Notes: a model not told the origin generated them from the sequence alone. 50,540 nt of DNA from Clostridia bacterium (GCA_017403185.1 JAFQON010000022.1:1-50540); one strand, 5' to 3'; positions 16,512 through 26,172 are shown, numbered from the stretch's first letter. Made by a program: numbers and translations.

Positions 16512-19472
16512 CTACAAATTTGTCGTACTGCCATTAACACATTTTTTGAATGTGCCATCCGAAGACAGGTAAATATATCCGTAATTAGTGCCATTCATAA
16601 AAAATAAATTTGCACCCTTGCTGTCATCTGCTGTCATTTCAATTCGCTTAGAATCATCAAACCCACATCGAATGTTTCCGGTCGCTTGAAGTTTTTTCTT
16701 TAAAAATAAAGATTTATAAATCGTTACAACTTTTTCTCCGATTGTGGAATCATATCCGCAATCGAGAATTGGATCTGTGTTACTAATTTTACCTTCTCCG
16801 ATTCTAAGACCGTTTTGAAAATGCAGAATTTGTATAGCTGTTCCTGTTCCGTATATATCAGCTGCTCTAAATCCACCTGTTTCTTCGTCATTATATTTTG
16901 ATACGATACCGCCCACGGACAATTCTGTGCTGTAACCTGAGCTGTTTTCACTGTGAATTAATCCGTTGTCCAAATCAAAAAATGTGCAACCGTCACTTGA
17001 TGCTATTCTACCGTCAACAATCATCTTACCTGACACCGATTGTGTTATGGTTATGTTCCTTATATAAGCTGATGTATTGCATTTTGTAAACCATGTTACA
17101 AGTTTAAAAAATCCGCCTTCAGTAACGGTGTACTCGATAGATAACAAGTGTTCTGTATTAAGCGTTTTTCCGTTTGTTGATTCGTTGGCTTTCTGTGAAA
17201 ATGATCCGTTTGCTGTTGATGCTCTGTCCAAGCCTATTCCGATGAAAGATGAAGTATTTGATGTTCCTCCCGAAGGATAAGCTATACAGTTAATAAGTAT
17301 CTTCGCCCCTGTCGCCGCATAAAAAGCCCCGCTCATTTTCAGTTGCTTTTCTCCCTCATAAGCTGTTATCATTGAGATTTTCGGCAAATAAGAATTAGAA
17401 CTGTCTTCACTCACAGAAAGGTAGTCTGTTTCACCTTCCCAAACAGCATCCGCAGCATAGTTTGCTCCGCTCCATCCGACATTGATTTGCTTTGCGGTAA
17501 TTGAACCTGTATAAATTCCTTCATCTGTCATTAGTGTCAACTTTTTATCAAGAGCATATCCCGCAAGTTCAGTTTCTATTGCCGTCAACTCATCTTCTTT
17601 TGCATAATCGCTTAAATCTTCCGAAGTAATATATCCTTTTCCGCTGACTATTCCCTCAATTTCCTCGGTTAACCCTGTAATACTACTTCCATTGATAGCT
17701 ATTACACCTTTACTTATTGCCGATTCTATTTTTGAGTTTAGAGAATTTAAATCTATTCGTTCCACACTCATTGTTCCTACTGTTATTTCATCAGCATTAA
17801 TACCTTCGTGTGTTATAGCTGTGCGGTAGGTAACGCCACCATCTGAGGAAAGACCGATGCCTTCGTAATTGGCACGGATAAGGCCGCCCGTACCGTCCTG
17901 ATACTGTTTTATGAGCCATCCGTCGGGATTTCCGTCATTGTCGCTGTCAACAACTTCATAATGCCCGCCGAGTGCTCCGTTGATTGCATTGGAAGCATCA
18001 ATAATAGCCTGCTGAAGGGATGTATACTGCCTATTCAACGCCGCACGGGTGCGTTCATCCACAGTGTCAAAAGAAACATCCGCATCACCGCTTGGACAAT
18101 GAGTGTTCATTGAGAGGCCACCCGTGAGGTCTATATCCTGCGATGCAACAAACACTGTGTATAAATTGCCGTTTTTATCGGAAACAATGACTGTATCGCC
18201 GCACTCTACACATGGATTGCCTCGCCATTCACAGGTTGAAGGCTGAAAGCTTATGCCTGCATACATATCATAAATTTCGGTTATTTCTTCCTCAGTGATT
18301 ATCGGGTTTGCAAAGCTTATGCCCGCACCCGTTCCTGCGGTGAAAACAGCATCATCAATGCCCGAAGTAACGGAATGTATCATAAATTCCTCTTCGGCTG
18401 TTTTCTTGAATCCGTTCTGCCACTGAATGTTGGCGGGAATGGTGAAATTATCTGTAGGATAATATTGATATCTTCTCACGGAAAGCTTGCCGACTGTATT
18501 AATCCTTGCATTCGCTCCGACAAGACCAACAAGGAATCCGCACACCTCACGCTCAGTATAAGCCGTGAGAGCTGTCGCCTCTTTCTCTGTTACCGTCCTG
18601 CTGCGCAGCTCGGCAAGCACATCACTCTCAATATCAAGTTCAAGATTATGCTTGTTTGCAATAAGCTGAAGCAGAGTGTATGCGTTTGATGGGAATGTGA
18701 TACTTGTATTCCACTTGTCGCTCATGTCATCCGCAGCATCATAAGCCGTGACTTTTACGGTGCGCCAATCATCATCTGTTTCGGGTTTGTCGACCTTGTA
18801 ATATCCGCAAGGGATATAAAAGAAACTGTCGTTGAGCTTTGTGACTTCAAGCGTAACATCCTCATCAAAGTCAAAGGTCTGAAACATTGCCCATGCAGCT
18901 CCCTCGGGTGCTTCAACCGTTACGGTCGTAACATGGTCCCTCGTCTCTTCGCTTGCATATTCCGCAGCGGATAAATACTTTTTATCGGCATCATACCAAA
19001 TTACCGATGCTCCACCCCACTCACCTCTGCCTGTGTAAAGGAATTTATCCCCTTCAAAAACGGGTATAAGGTTTGTGACTTTGATATGGTTGGTTTCAGA
19101 ATCGACCCATTTGCCGTTGTCTGTGAGATAATATCCGCCTGTCTTGTTTTCGTAGGATATTTCAACCGGGAATTTTATTCCGCACTCCACAAACACCGTT
19201 TTGCCGTTGTAATTGTAGGTTTTATCGGAATTATTATAAAACTCTGCTGCGCAGGAAGATGCGCAACAGCTGCCGAAAACAAGTCCGCTGCTGTCCGCAT
19301 TGCCTTCCTGCGATATTTCAATTTTGGTGATACCTTCTTCAAAGCTTATCTGCTTAAAAAATTTTGCACCCGAGCCTTCGCCGAATGAAAGCCTGTGACG
19401 GAATTCTCTCGTCTGTGCGGTAAGAGCGGAATACACTCCGTTTTTCAATATATTGTCTGTTATCTGATACAT
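16512..19472 (-). CDS. Large tail-tip/minor structural protein
   Basis: A 986-residue structural protein. The N-terminal ~450 residues look like a tail-associated hub (FFYIPCGYYKVDKPETDDDW, then KVTAYDAADDMSDKWN). A helical linker (TRAALNRQYTSLQQAIIDAS) leads to fibre-like repeats with the phrase VDSDNDGNPDGWLIKQYQDG. The C-terminal third is beta-rich and probably binds the cell surface. Its place directly after the tape measure and the 127-residue tail gene matches the Tal/tail-fibre position in siphoviruses. It begins at the stop of the preceding gene. Confidence 0.7.
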   Translation of the reverse strand: MYQITDNILKNGVYSALTAQTREFRHRLSFGEGSGAKFFKQISFEEGITKIEISQEGNADSSGLVFGSCCASSCAAEFYNNSDKTYNYNGKTVFVECGIKFPVEISYENKTGGYYLTDNGKWVDSETNHIKVTNLIPVFEGDKFLYTGRGEWGGASVIWYDADKKYLSAAEYASEETRDHVTTVTVEAPEGAAWAMFQTFDFDEDVTLEVTKLNDSFFYIPCGYYKVDKPETDDDWRTVKVTAYDAADDMSDKWNTSITFPSNAYTLLQLIANKHNLELDIESDVLAELRSRTVTEKEATALTAYTEREVCGFLVGLVGANARINTVGKLSVRRYQYYPTDNFTIPANIQWQNGFKKTAEEEFMIHSVTSGIDDAVFTAGTGAGISFANPIITEEEITEIYDMYAGISFQPSTCEWRGNPCVECGDTVIVSDKNGNLYTVFVASQDIDLTGGLSMNTHCPSGDADVSFDTVDERTRAALNRQYTSLQQAIIDASNAINGALGGHYEVVDSDNDGNPDGWLIKQYQDGTGGLIRANYEGIGLSSDGGVTYRTAITHEGINADEITVGTMSVERIDLNSLNSKIESAISKGVIAINGSSITGLTEEIEGIVSGKGYITSEDLSDYAKEDELTAIETELAGYALDKKLTLMTDEGIYTGSITAKQINVGWSGANYAADAVWEGETDYLSVSEDSSNSYLPKISMITAYEGEKQLKMSGAFYAATGAKILINCIAYPSGGTSNTSSFIGIGLDRASTANGSFSQKANESTNGKTLNTEHLLSIEYTVTEGGFFKLVTWFTKCNTSAYIRNITITQSVSGKMIVDGRIASSDGCTFFDLDNGLIHSENSSGYSTELSVGGIVSKYNDEETGGFRAADIYGTGTAIQILHFQNGLRIGEGKISNTDPILDCGYDSTIGEKVVTIYKSLFLKKKLQATGNIRCGFDDSKRIEMTADDSKGANLFFMNGTNYGYIYLSSDGTFKKCVNGSTTNL

Positions 19473-19855
19473 TACATTTCCACCGCCTCAAGAGAAAATT
19501 CATGATAATACCACAGCGATTCATTCTCGATACGATATATATCGGGAGTTGCCGCCGAGGAGTAAAAGGATTTTGTGTTATAAGCTCCCGTTTTGGGATT
19601 CGGGCACCAAAGCTCAAAAGAGCTCTCCATAACAATTTGGAGTATTTCCGCTACCTGAGTGTTGTTCAGTCCGAAAGGAAATGTTATTGTATAGGTCTGC
19701 TTTTCGGCAATTTTATCCCTGAACATGGCACCCGTGTTATTATCTCTGCCCGATTTGGAGCTGTCGAGAGCATTGACTGCAGGGGTCATAACTACGGGAG
19801 CAGGCAGCTCAACCCAAGCCGTATCACCCGATTTTCTGATTTTTGCCGCTACCAT
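19472..19855 (-). CDS. Tail component, possibly distal-tail related
   Basis: A 127-residue protein with an AGGAGG box before its ATG. The position between the tape measure gene and the large tail-tip gene is where the distal tail (Dit) protein is normally encoded. It is shorter than a full Dit and I see no decisive motif. The sequence is beta-rich with WVELPAPVVMTPAVNALD near the N-terminus. Confidence 0.5.
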   Translation of the reverse strand: MVAAKIRKSGDTAWVELPAPVVMTPAVNALDSSKSGRDNNTGAMFRDKIAEKQTYTITFPFGLNNTQVAEILQIVMESSFELWCPNPKTGAYNTKSFYSSAATPDIYRIENESLWYYHEFSLEAVEM

Positions 19856-19858
19856 AGT

Positions 19859-22663
19859 TTAACCTCCTTGCTTTATGGGCGATTTGCCCGTTTTTCTGAT
19901 AACGCCGTTGACATATTCAACTGCCTCCTCACCGATTACCTTACCGTTGAGAATAAGCTGAATTATAAAGGGTATTCCGCTTCTGTTGCCTCCGCTTTCC
20001 TCTCTCACAATCTGCCTGAGCAGATTTTCGGGCAATTCAAGGTTTCTGCCGTTCTTCTGGTCACCGAGAACCGCAAGGAATTCCTTGTTTGCAGGAATAA
20101 CCGCACCCTGAGCAAGGCGGGGAATCTGAATTTCGCTGACCGGGGAAATATTAACTCCGGGGATTTTGTTAATAACGCCTATGGCGCTGTTGAGCATACG
20201 GATGAATCTGTTGATTGCGGATTCTATTGCTGAAAGAACGCCGTTTATAACGCTCTTGAATGTACCGGCAATAAAATCGACTACATCTGTACCGATACTC
20301 TTGCAAAGCTCAATTAAATCTGCAATTTTTTCAGCAATTTTATCAATTACATTTTCTTTGATAAAATTCCATACGGTGCTTGCAAAAGCCTTTATTTTTT
20401 CGACTATAGAAGCAATTAACTCAATTAAACTTGCAATTCCTTCGGCAATTTTATCAATTACATTTTCTTTGATAAAATTCCATACGGTGCTTGCGAAAGC
20501 CTTTATTTTTTCGACTATCGGCACAATGTATTCGCTGTAGAAGTCTTTCACCTTTTCCTTGAGCGGATTCCAAATATATTCCTGGAAAGCCCACTTCAAA
20601 GCGGTAAAGATTTCTTTGATTTTTGCGACTATTTCAACGACCTTGCTCCAAATTACCGAAAATGCGAGAACCACGCCGTCTTTTATTTCGGTGAATTTTT
20701 CTGTTGCATATTCCTTCACCTCGGTAAAAGCATCACTTATTGGTATAAACAAGTTTTCATCAAGCCAAGTCCAAACCTCTGTTGCTGCCGTTTTAAATGG
20801 TTCGAAAAAATCTCCAACAGAAGAAAACACATTTTCATAAAGCCATATCCAAGCATCTTGGGCAACAATTGTTATTTGTTCAAAAAAATTGCATATAGGT
20901 TCTATGACATTTGTTTTCACCCATGCTGCAAGCGTATCCCATTCTTTAATTGCAACAACAACATCTCTCACTATGCGAATCATAGGGCTGAGATTTGAGA
21001 ATGCAATAACAAGAAACTGTGCCCATGACGGAATATTCATAAACCAAGATTTTATTTTTTCATATTCCTGCCAGAACCAAATTACAAAGTCTGTTGTCAA
21101 GCCGATAACAATGCCTATCAAAGCTCCGATGCCTGCACCTATAGGACCTCCGAGCGAACCGATGATTGCGCCGATGCCCGTGCCCGCCAATGTTGAACCG
21201 ATCGGAATAAGCGAGGCATTCAAAGCGTTTAATTCATTAACAATAGCGTCATAAATACCGACGAAATACATCGGTAAGCCTGCAATTACTGCGCCTATAC
21301 CTCCGCCCAAAAGAGCCGAGCCGAATTTTGCACCGAGAAGAGCACCGCCTGCTATGGTAAGACCTCCGCCGCCTATAATCTCGGCAAAGTTAATCTTGTT
21401 AAGACCATCCTGGAGTGCTTTTCGTATTCCGTCAGCTTCAAGAGCAATGCCCGCTATAACAAAAGAAAGCCCGACACTGTGTGTAAGCTTCCATGTAAGC
21501 AAGCCTGCGCTTACAGCCATTACAACGCCCAAGATATCCTCAAGCTTCTTTTTCAGCTCCTCAGCCTCTTCAATGGTCATGCTGAGCACTGTTTCGCCCT
21601 TATCCCATTCTTCGGTTGATGTTACATCGGTTATTGTACTCGATGTGCCGCTGTCACCGCTGCTGTCACTGTCGCTTCCGAGCACATTCAATTTATCGAA
21701 GCCTGCGAGCTGCTTTTTAAGCTCCTTTGCCGATTCCGATGCGGAATCAATGTTCGAGGATATCTCGCCTGCTGAATCCGCCGCAGCCGTAACAGCTGAT
21801 GTTGTGCTTCCCGCATCGCCGAAAACAAGCTGTGTGAAAGCTTTGAATTTCTCTGCAACAACAACAAGCTTCGCAATCAGCTCGTTGAGCATTTTTAAAA
21901 GCGGTGTAAGAACATTGATTAACCCCTGACCGATTGCCGCTTTCAGCGATTCAAGCTGAAGAGAGAGCACTCTTGTTTGGTTTGCCCAACCGTCGGAGGT
22001 TCTTGAGAAATCACCCGATGCACCCGAAAGTCTTTCTGTTACAAACGCAAGCCTGAGTGCAACCTTCTCCTGCTCGGACATTGATTTGGTTGTTTTTCCG
22101 AAGCCGTTGGCAAGGGCAAATTCATCAAGAGCCGTTTGGGTCATTACAACGCCAAGTGCCTTGAGGCCTTCTGTTTCACCCGAATAAACACCCTTCAGTT
22201 TGTTAAAAGCTTCATCCGTTGAAAGGTTATAAAACGATGCAACATCGCCCGTCAATGCGGTCAGTGCCGCCGCCTGCTCATATGCCGCATCTGTGGAATA
22301 TCCGAACGCCTTTGACATTGCACCGAATGTGCCCATATACTGTTTTGCAACCTTCTCGGAAAGACCGAAGGATTTCATTGCATCCTTAGCAAACTGATTA
22401 ACCCTTGAGGACATACTGCCGAAGGTTACATCAACAACATTTTGTACTTCCGCAAGGTCTGAGCCGAGCTCAATTGCCTCCTTGCCGAAATTTATAATTG
22501 CAGTCACACTGAAAGCTGCAGCCAAAAGACCGCCGATTCCTGCAAGTGAAGATTTTATACCGCTCAGAGCTGAGGGGATTCCCTTCAACCCCGCTTTCAG
22601 ACCCGAGTTATCAAGCTTGGTGCTGATTACCACTTTTCCGTCTGTTTTAATTTGTCCCACCAC
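19859..22663 (-). CDS. Tail tape measure protein
   Basis: A 934-residue protein that sets tail length and helps DNA ejection. The N-terminal domain is typical of phage tape measures (PF10145-like): KDAMKSFGLSEKVAKQYMGT, AALTALTGDVASFYNLS. Central hydrophobic segments and glycine-rich stretches follow (AGTGIGAIIGSLGGPIGAGI), then amphipathic helices. Residues near 700-780 contain a 37-residue tandem repeat (EKIKAFASTVWNFIKENVI, twice). The predicted start is GTG, with only a weak AAAAGG next to it, and it follows a terminator-like hairpin, so its expression may be limited. The length predicts a tail of roughly 140 nm by the usual 1.5 angstrom per residue rule. Confidence 0.88.
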   Translation of the reverse strand: MVGQIKTDGKVVISTKLDNSGLKAGLKGIPSALSGIKSSLAGIGGLLAAAFSVTAIINFGKEAIELGSDLAEVQNVVDVTFGSMSSRVNQFAKDAMKSFGLSEKVAKQYMGTFGAMSKAFGYSTDAAYEQAAALTALTGDVASFYNLSTDEAFNKLKGVYSGETEGLKALGVVMTQTALDEFALANGFGKTTKSMSEQEKVALRLAFVTERLSGASGDFSRTSDGWANQTRVLSLQLESLKAAIGQGLINVLTPLLKMLNELIAKLVVVAEKFKAFTQLVFGDAGSTTSAVTAAADSAGEISSNIDSASESAKELKKQLAGFDKLNVLGSDSDSSGDSGTSSTITDVTSTEEWDKGETVLSMTIEEAEELKKKLEDILGVVMAVSAGLLTWKLTHSVGLSFVIAGIALEADGIRKALQDGLNKINFAEIIGGGGLTIAGGALLGAKFGSALLGGGIGAVIAGLPMYFVGIYDAIVNELNALNASLIPIGSTLAGTGIGAIIGSLGGPIGAGIGALIGIVIGLTTDFVIWFWQEYEKIKSWFMNIPSWAQFLVIAFSNLSPMIRIVRDVVVAIKEWDTLAAWVKTNVIEPICNFFEQITIVAQDAWIWLYENVFSSVGDFFEPFKTAATEVWTWLDENLFIPISDAFTEVKEYATEKFTEIKDGVVLAFSVIWSKVVEIVAKIKEIFTALKWAFQEYIWNPLKEKVKDFYSEYIVPIVEKIKAFASTVWNFIKENVIDKIAEGIASLIELIASIVEKIKAFASTVWNFIKENVIDKIAEKIADLIELCKSIGTDVVDFIAGTFKSVINGVLSAIESAINRFIRMLNSAIGVINKIPGVNISPVSEIQIPRLAQGAVIPANKEFLAVLGDQKNGRNLELPENLLRQIVREESGGNRSGIPFIIQLILNGKVIGEEAVEYVNGVIRKTGKSPIKQGG
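20337..20520. repeat. Tandem duplication inside the tape measure gene
   Basis: About 70 nearly identical bases recur with a period of 111 bp (for example CATTTTCTTTGATAAAATTC at 20350 and 20461), giving two 37-codon units. The duplication is in frame. Confidence 0.8.
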
Positions 22664-22675
22664 CTTTTTATAGGT

Positions 22676-22707
22676 GTAAAAAAGCCGCCTGCATCGGCAA
22701 GCGGCTT
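22676..22707 (-). terminator. Terminator-like hairpin between Gp15 and tape measure genes
   Basis: The stem AAGCCGC / GCGGCTT (22682-22688 and 22701-22707) is followed by TTTTTT on the minus strand. It overlaps the stop codon of the Gp15-like gene. It lies inside the late operon, so it may lower expression of the tape measure protein relative to the upstream head and tail genes. Confidence 0.65.
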
Positions 22708-23269
22708 ATTCAAGTAATTTATTTATCCTTTCTCTTTCCGCAAGCTCTTCGGCCGAATATCTCTTTTTAAGGTCGATTCTGCTTTTGTTCTTGCGGTAAT
22801 ATTCTTTTTCCCAACTGTCAAGAGGATTGCTCTTCCTGAGCTTCTCCCGGATTGAAACAACCGTTGAAAGCTGTCCCTCACCGATGCCCATAAAATAAGC
22901 CATAAAGGTCCACCAATGCAGGAAAGGCAGAGAGCGCACATCGCAACCTGCAACCTTATTAATGTCAGCGGCTATTATGAGCCCGTCCTGCTGCCAATCA
23001 ATTTGTTTCTGCGCAGGCTGACCGTCGTTTTCATCCTCCTGACCGCAATTGATGAACCACATCATAAGCTCCAGTGCCTCGGCATAGTGTTCTTCGGGCA
23101 TTTCAAAGAAATCATCATAGAACATTGCCATTGCACAGTAAATGCGTACTTCCTGACTTTCGTCGGGCTCATCAAGCTGTTCGATGATATCAAGGATATC
23201 TCTGAAATCAGCATTTACGGCATATTCAACGCCGCCGATTTCAACTTTTTCGGGCAAATCCCAGGTCAT
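22706..23269 (-). CDS. Gp15-like tail assembly protein
   Basis: A 187-residue acidic protein matching the Bacteriophage Gp15 pattern: an N-terminal beta strand region (EKVEIGGVEYAVNADFRDIL), acidic helices, and the conserved SLPFLHWWTFMAYFMGIGEG. It is located directly before the tape measure gene and overlaps the preceding gene by 4 bp. Such gene pairs act as tail assembly chaperones binding the tape measure. The C-terminus is rich in Lys/Arg/Glu. Confidence 0.75.
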   Translation of the reverse strand: MTWDLPEKVEIGGVEYAVNADFRDILDIIEQLDEPDESQEVRIYCAMAMFYDDFFEMPEEHYAEALELMMWFINCGQEDENDGQPAQKQIDWQQDGLIIAADINKVAGCDVRSLPFLHWWTFMAYFMGIGEGQLSTVVSIREKLRKSNPLDSWEKEYYRKNKSRIDLKKRYSAEELAERERINKLLE

Positions 23270-23724
23270 TTTCTTGACCTCTTTTTCTTATTCTGCTTAA
23301 CCTTGGATGCAGCTCTTTGAGCTTTTGACTTGGTATAATTCGCAACATCCCTCTCAATTATGGGCGTTATCGCCTTGAGGAAATTCACGATTACGCAATT
23401 GCCCGTATCCGTAACAGAATAACAATTAACATAGTCAAACATAGCATCAAAATCGTTTTCAACAGCAAAACATTCTTTGAGTGCCTGCTTGCATTTCTTA
23501 TCTGCCGCTTCAAGAAAAAAGGCCGCTTCTTCGCTGTCAGACCTGTTTTCCAAGTCAAGCTCTGCCTTTTTCTTTTCAAGCTCATCACCGATAGCCTCAA
23601 TTTTCTCCTTTGTGCGGAGAAATCGGGCATAAAGGTTTGCATCCGTAGGGTTAAAGCTGAATATAATCCCTCTGTCATTGACTTCATAGCGTTTTAAGCC
23701 TGTGCTTATTCTGAGTTTTTCCAT
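23266..23724 (-). CDS. Tail assembly chaperone-like protein
   Basis: A 152-residue protein with a helical middle and a strongly basic C-terminus (VKQNKKKRSRK). Its place between the major tail gene and the Gp15-like gene is where siphoviruses encode the first tail assembly chaperone (gpG equivalent). The 4-bp overlap (ATGA) with the next gene suggests translational coupling rather than a programmed frameshift; I saw no obvious slippery heptamer at the overlap. Confidence 0.6.
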   Translation of the reverse strand: MEKLRISTGLKRYEVNDRGIIFSFNPTDANLYARFLRTKEKIEAIGDELEKKKAELDLENRSDSEEAAFFLEAADKKCKQALKECFAVENDFDAMFDYVNCYSVTDTGNCVIVNFLKAITPIIERDVANYTKSKAQRAASKVKQNKKKRSRK

Positions 23725-23762
23725 TGAATATCATCCTTTCTCGATATCAAAGAATATTAAAA

Positions 23763-24263
23763 TTAAGCTGCAGCTGCTGTGCCTGCAGTAAATTTCTTTG
23801 ATGTAACATCAAAGTCGCCTGCGGTGCGGTTGCCGTTGTAATAGATTTCAAAAGGAATCTGAATACCGTCCGAGCCGCCGATGCTCTGAGGAACAATAAT
23901 CGCATCTTCACGGTATGCGGATTCAACATTGCCCTCGCTGTCAACGATAACATCAACAACCGTTGTTGCAAGCTGGCTGCCTGTTGAGCGCTCGTTAACT
24001 GCCGTGAGCAAATGCTCATAGAGCGGATCGCCCTTATAAGCATAATAGGTGTCAACGCTGCCCTGAGGAGCGTAGCCCTTTACATTTGTTGTTGATTCTC
24101 CGAGAATATTTTTCTTTGTTTCAACATCGGGATTAAGCGCAATGCTGTAATCCTCAAGGTCCTTGCCGAGCCTTGTGTAGCTCGGCGATGTCGCATTGAA
24201 AGCGGAATCAATATAATGAGCGAGATATTTACGCTCATACTTTGTGCCTTCTGCCATTGCCAT
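23763..24263 (-). CDS. Major tail protein
   Basis: A 166-residue tail tube subunit of the phi13/TP901-1 type. Motifs include GTKYERKYLAHYIDSAFN near the start, a mid-region AYKGDPLYEHLL and a C-terminal FEIYYNGNRTAGDFDV. Position after the head-tail completion genes and before the chaperone genes agrees. AGGTGAATTAAAA precedes the ATG. Confidence 0.8.
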   Translation of the reverse strand: MAMAEGTKYERKYLAHYIDSAFNATSPSYTRLGKDLEDYSIALNPDVETKKNILGESTTNVKGYAPQGSVDTYYAYKGDPLYEHLLTAVNERSTGSQLATTVVDVIVDSEGNVESAYREDAIIVPQSIGGSDGIQIPFEIYYNGNRTAGDFDVTSKKFTAGTAAAA

Positions 24264-24265
24264 TT

Positions 24266-24736
24266 TTAATTCACCTCATATTTCTTTTTGAAATTAAAAG
24301 AGAGCTGCACCATATAGGTTGCAGTTCCTTCGATATCTGCTTCATAAAGCACGCCGTTCTGAGCGGCGGCTTTTTCCTTTTCGCCTGTGTTACCGAATGT
24401 GGGAGCTTTGCCGAGAACACTCTGCTCCTGTACCCACTGCTGAAACTCCATAATCCAGTCTGCATTGAGCATTGCACCGACATCATCCTCGGGAGCTTTG
24501 CTGAACACATAATAAAGACCGAAATTATACTGATTTTCAACAGTTACATTGCCGATTATATCCTCGGTGCGGCTTATCTCGACAAGCCCTGACGGAAATA
24601 TTCCGCCGTTTGCGGGAATATGGTCGGTATAGTCAACGCTGAAATTCGATATATCGCTGAATTTCGGGAATGTTTTAAGCCATTCCCTCACCTTTTCAAT
24701 ATCGGTATCGTTTATCACTTTTTCAATATCAATCAT
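24266..24736 (-). CDS. Minor capsid / tail-terminator protein
   Basis: A 156-residue head-tail joining protein. The start at 24736 overlaps the stop of the previous gene (ATGA); the nearby GGAGG abuts the ATG with no spacer, so translation likely depends on coupling. The pattern DWIMEFQQWVQEQS and the ending YMVQLSFNFKKKYEV fit the minor capsid proteins located before the major tail gene in Firmicutes phages. Confidence 0.65.
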   Translation of the reverse strand: MIDIEKVINDTDIEKVREWLKTFPKFSDISNFSVDYTDHIPANGGIFPSGLVEISRTEDIIGNVTVENQYNFGLYYVFSKAPEDDVGAMLNADWIMEFQQWVQEQSVLGKAPTFGNTGEKEKAAAQNGVLYEADIEGTATYMVQLSFNFKKKYEVN

Positions 24737-25170
24737 CCTCCGTTCTTTCTGTTGATATAATTCTGCAGATCTCTCACCATAGCAGCCCCTTCGGCAGCAG
24801 AGAGTGCTCTGTCCCAATAAGGTCCTGCCCGCGGATTTTGAGTTTTGGTATAATTGAGCGGCGTATCCGTCACGGTTTTGGGGGCAGGTCCCGTCATAAC
24901 CTTACCGTGATAAATGTATTTGCCAAAAGGCACATCGAGAATAATATACGGCTTGTTGATATCCGTCTGAGCTATCATTACTTTAACTGTTGCCGCTGTA
25001 AGTCGAGGCATATACCTGTACATGCGCCGCATTACATTATTTGTGTGAAACGCCTGCACTGAGCCGTCAGCCGTAAGACCTTTATCCTTAAGGATTTGGT
25101 CAACCGAATTAAGCTCCAAATAGGCTTTTGTGCCGTCAGGCAGCTTTGCAATCTGAATTGCATTCGCCAT
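24733..25170 (-). CDS. Minor capsid protein (Minor_capsid_2-like)
   Basis: A 145-residue protein. The start at 25170 overlaps the upstream stop codon region. The signature DVPFGKYIYHGKVMTGPAPK, followed by RAGPYWDRALSAAEG, is typical of the minor capsid 2 family (neck protein) next to minor capsid 1. Role: head completion/connector, inferred from family and order. Confidence 0.75.
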   Translation of the reverse strand: MANAIQIAKLPDGTKAYLELNSVDQILKDKGLTADGSVQAFHTNNVMRRMYRYMPRLTAATVKVMIAQTDINKPYIILDVPFGKYIYHGKVMTGPAPKTVTDTPLNYTKTQNPRAGPYWDRALSAAEGAAMVRDLQNYINRKNGG

Positions 25171-25550
25171 TATCCGCTCGCCTCCACATGGCATATTTCG
25201 CCGTTATAGTATTTCGGGTCAACCGTTTCTATAACGACAAGGCCTGCACGGTTTGAGGGGATAAACTCTGCCCATTCTTCACGGGTCAGAATATCCTCGC
25301 CCACACCGGGCAGCACCTTGTCTTTCGGCTTCAAATCGGCGTTGCCTTTAATAACAAGCAGAAAAGAATGCGCCTCTTTGCTGCCCGTTTTATTAACGGA
25401 AACAACCTTTTTGAAATCGAGAAAGGCTTTTTTATCGTACACCGTTTTTGTGCAGGAGAATTCTCCGTCAAAATTCGCACGGTAAACTGTTACGGTCTGA
25501 TCACACTGTGCATAGCTGAGAGGGATTTTGCGCTTGGGTATTTTAACCAC
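25170..25550 (-). CDS. Minor capsid protein (Minor_capsid_1-like)
   Basis: A 126-residue neck/stopper protein. It starts IPKRKIPLSYAQCDQTVTVY and contains HSFLLVIKGNADLKPKDKVL, as in the Minor_capsid_1 family. The gene overlaps both neighbours, as expected in the packed head-tail completion module. Confidence 0.75.
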   Translation of the reverse strand: MVKIPKRKIPLSYAQCDQTVTVYRANFDGEFSCTKTVYDKKAFLDFKKVVSVNKTGSKEAHSFLLVIKGNADLKPKDKVLPGVGEDILTREEWAEFIPSNRAGLVVIETVDPKYYNGEICHVEASG

Positions 25551-25890
25551 GGCTTTTCACCCCTCTGTAGATTTCAAGATAAAGATTTGCAGCACTATAA
25601 AGCTCTTTCTTCTGAGCCTTTACGCTTGTGTCAATATCAACACCCGATTCGGATACACTGCCTATGGATGCGCTCTTCACCGATGCGCCGCTCAGCGCAT
25701 TATCGAAATAATAAAGCACATCAGCAACGGCACAGACCGCAAGCTTGCGCTCATTATCTGTGCCTGTTACCGTGTAAAGCCGTTCAAGGCGTTTGATTTC
25801 AGCGTTTGCACGGGATGCGTATGTGCAAAAATCTTCATCGGGAATACTGCATCCGTGAAATTCGGTGCAATAAAACTCATATCCGGGCAT
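25543..25890 (-). CDS. Head-tail connector protein
   Basis: A 115-residue helical protein located right after the capsid module, where gp6/gp15-type connector adaptors are encoded. The helix LAVCAVADVLYYFDNAL and the C-terminal KKELYSAANLYLEIYRGV fit this class. It overlaps its neighbours by 1 and 8 bp. The assignment rests mainly on order and composition. Confidence 0.6.
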   Translation of the reverse strand: MPGYEFYCTEFHGCSIPDEDFCTYASRANAEIKRLERLYTVTGTDNERKLAVCAVADVLYYFDNALSGASVKSASIGSVSESGVDIDTSVKAQKKELYSAANLYLEIYRGVKSRG

Positions 25891-26171
25891 CAGGCATCAT
25901 CCTCGGGAGTTTCATCATCCTCGGGGGCGTTATCCTCGGGATGCTCCTTGGCAATATGCTTGTTGAGGGCAGCTTCGCTCTTATATTCTCTGCCGCACAC
26001 AGGGCAGATGAATTTGAGAGAATCGTCGGATTCTTCGGCTACTTCTACCTTATATCCTTTTGACTGCAGCTTTTTAGCAAGCGTTGCATTATCAGTCTTT
26101 GCTTCGCCTTTCACAAAGTTGAGACCCCAACCTTCGCCTGTAAAATTTGTAGGTGCTTTAATCTTGAACAT
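25890..26171 (-). CDS. Small phage protein with C2H2-type zinc finger
   Basis: A 93-residue protein directly after the major capsid gene. The N-terminal part (FTGEGWGLNFVKGEAKTDNA) resembles short capsid-adjacent phage proteins. Residues about 55-76 form a C2H2-like finger (CPVCGREYKSEAALNKHIAK, then EH), followed by a tail of Glu/Asp/Pro. Metal binding is likely; DNA or protein contact is unknown. Confidence 0.65.
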   Translation of the reverse strand: MFKIKAPTNFTGEGWGLNFVKGEAKTDNATLAKKLQSKGYKVEVAEESDDSLKFICPVCGREYKSEAALNKHIAKEHPEDNAPEDDETPEDDA

Positions 26172-26172
26172 A

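Noticed and set aside
22706-23269. YDDFF in the Gp15-like protein as a reverse-transcriptase YxDD motif for the DGR.
   Set aside because: The protein matches the Gp15 tail assembly family by sequence and position and has no other RT motifs.
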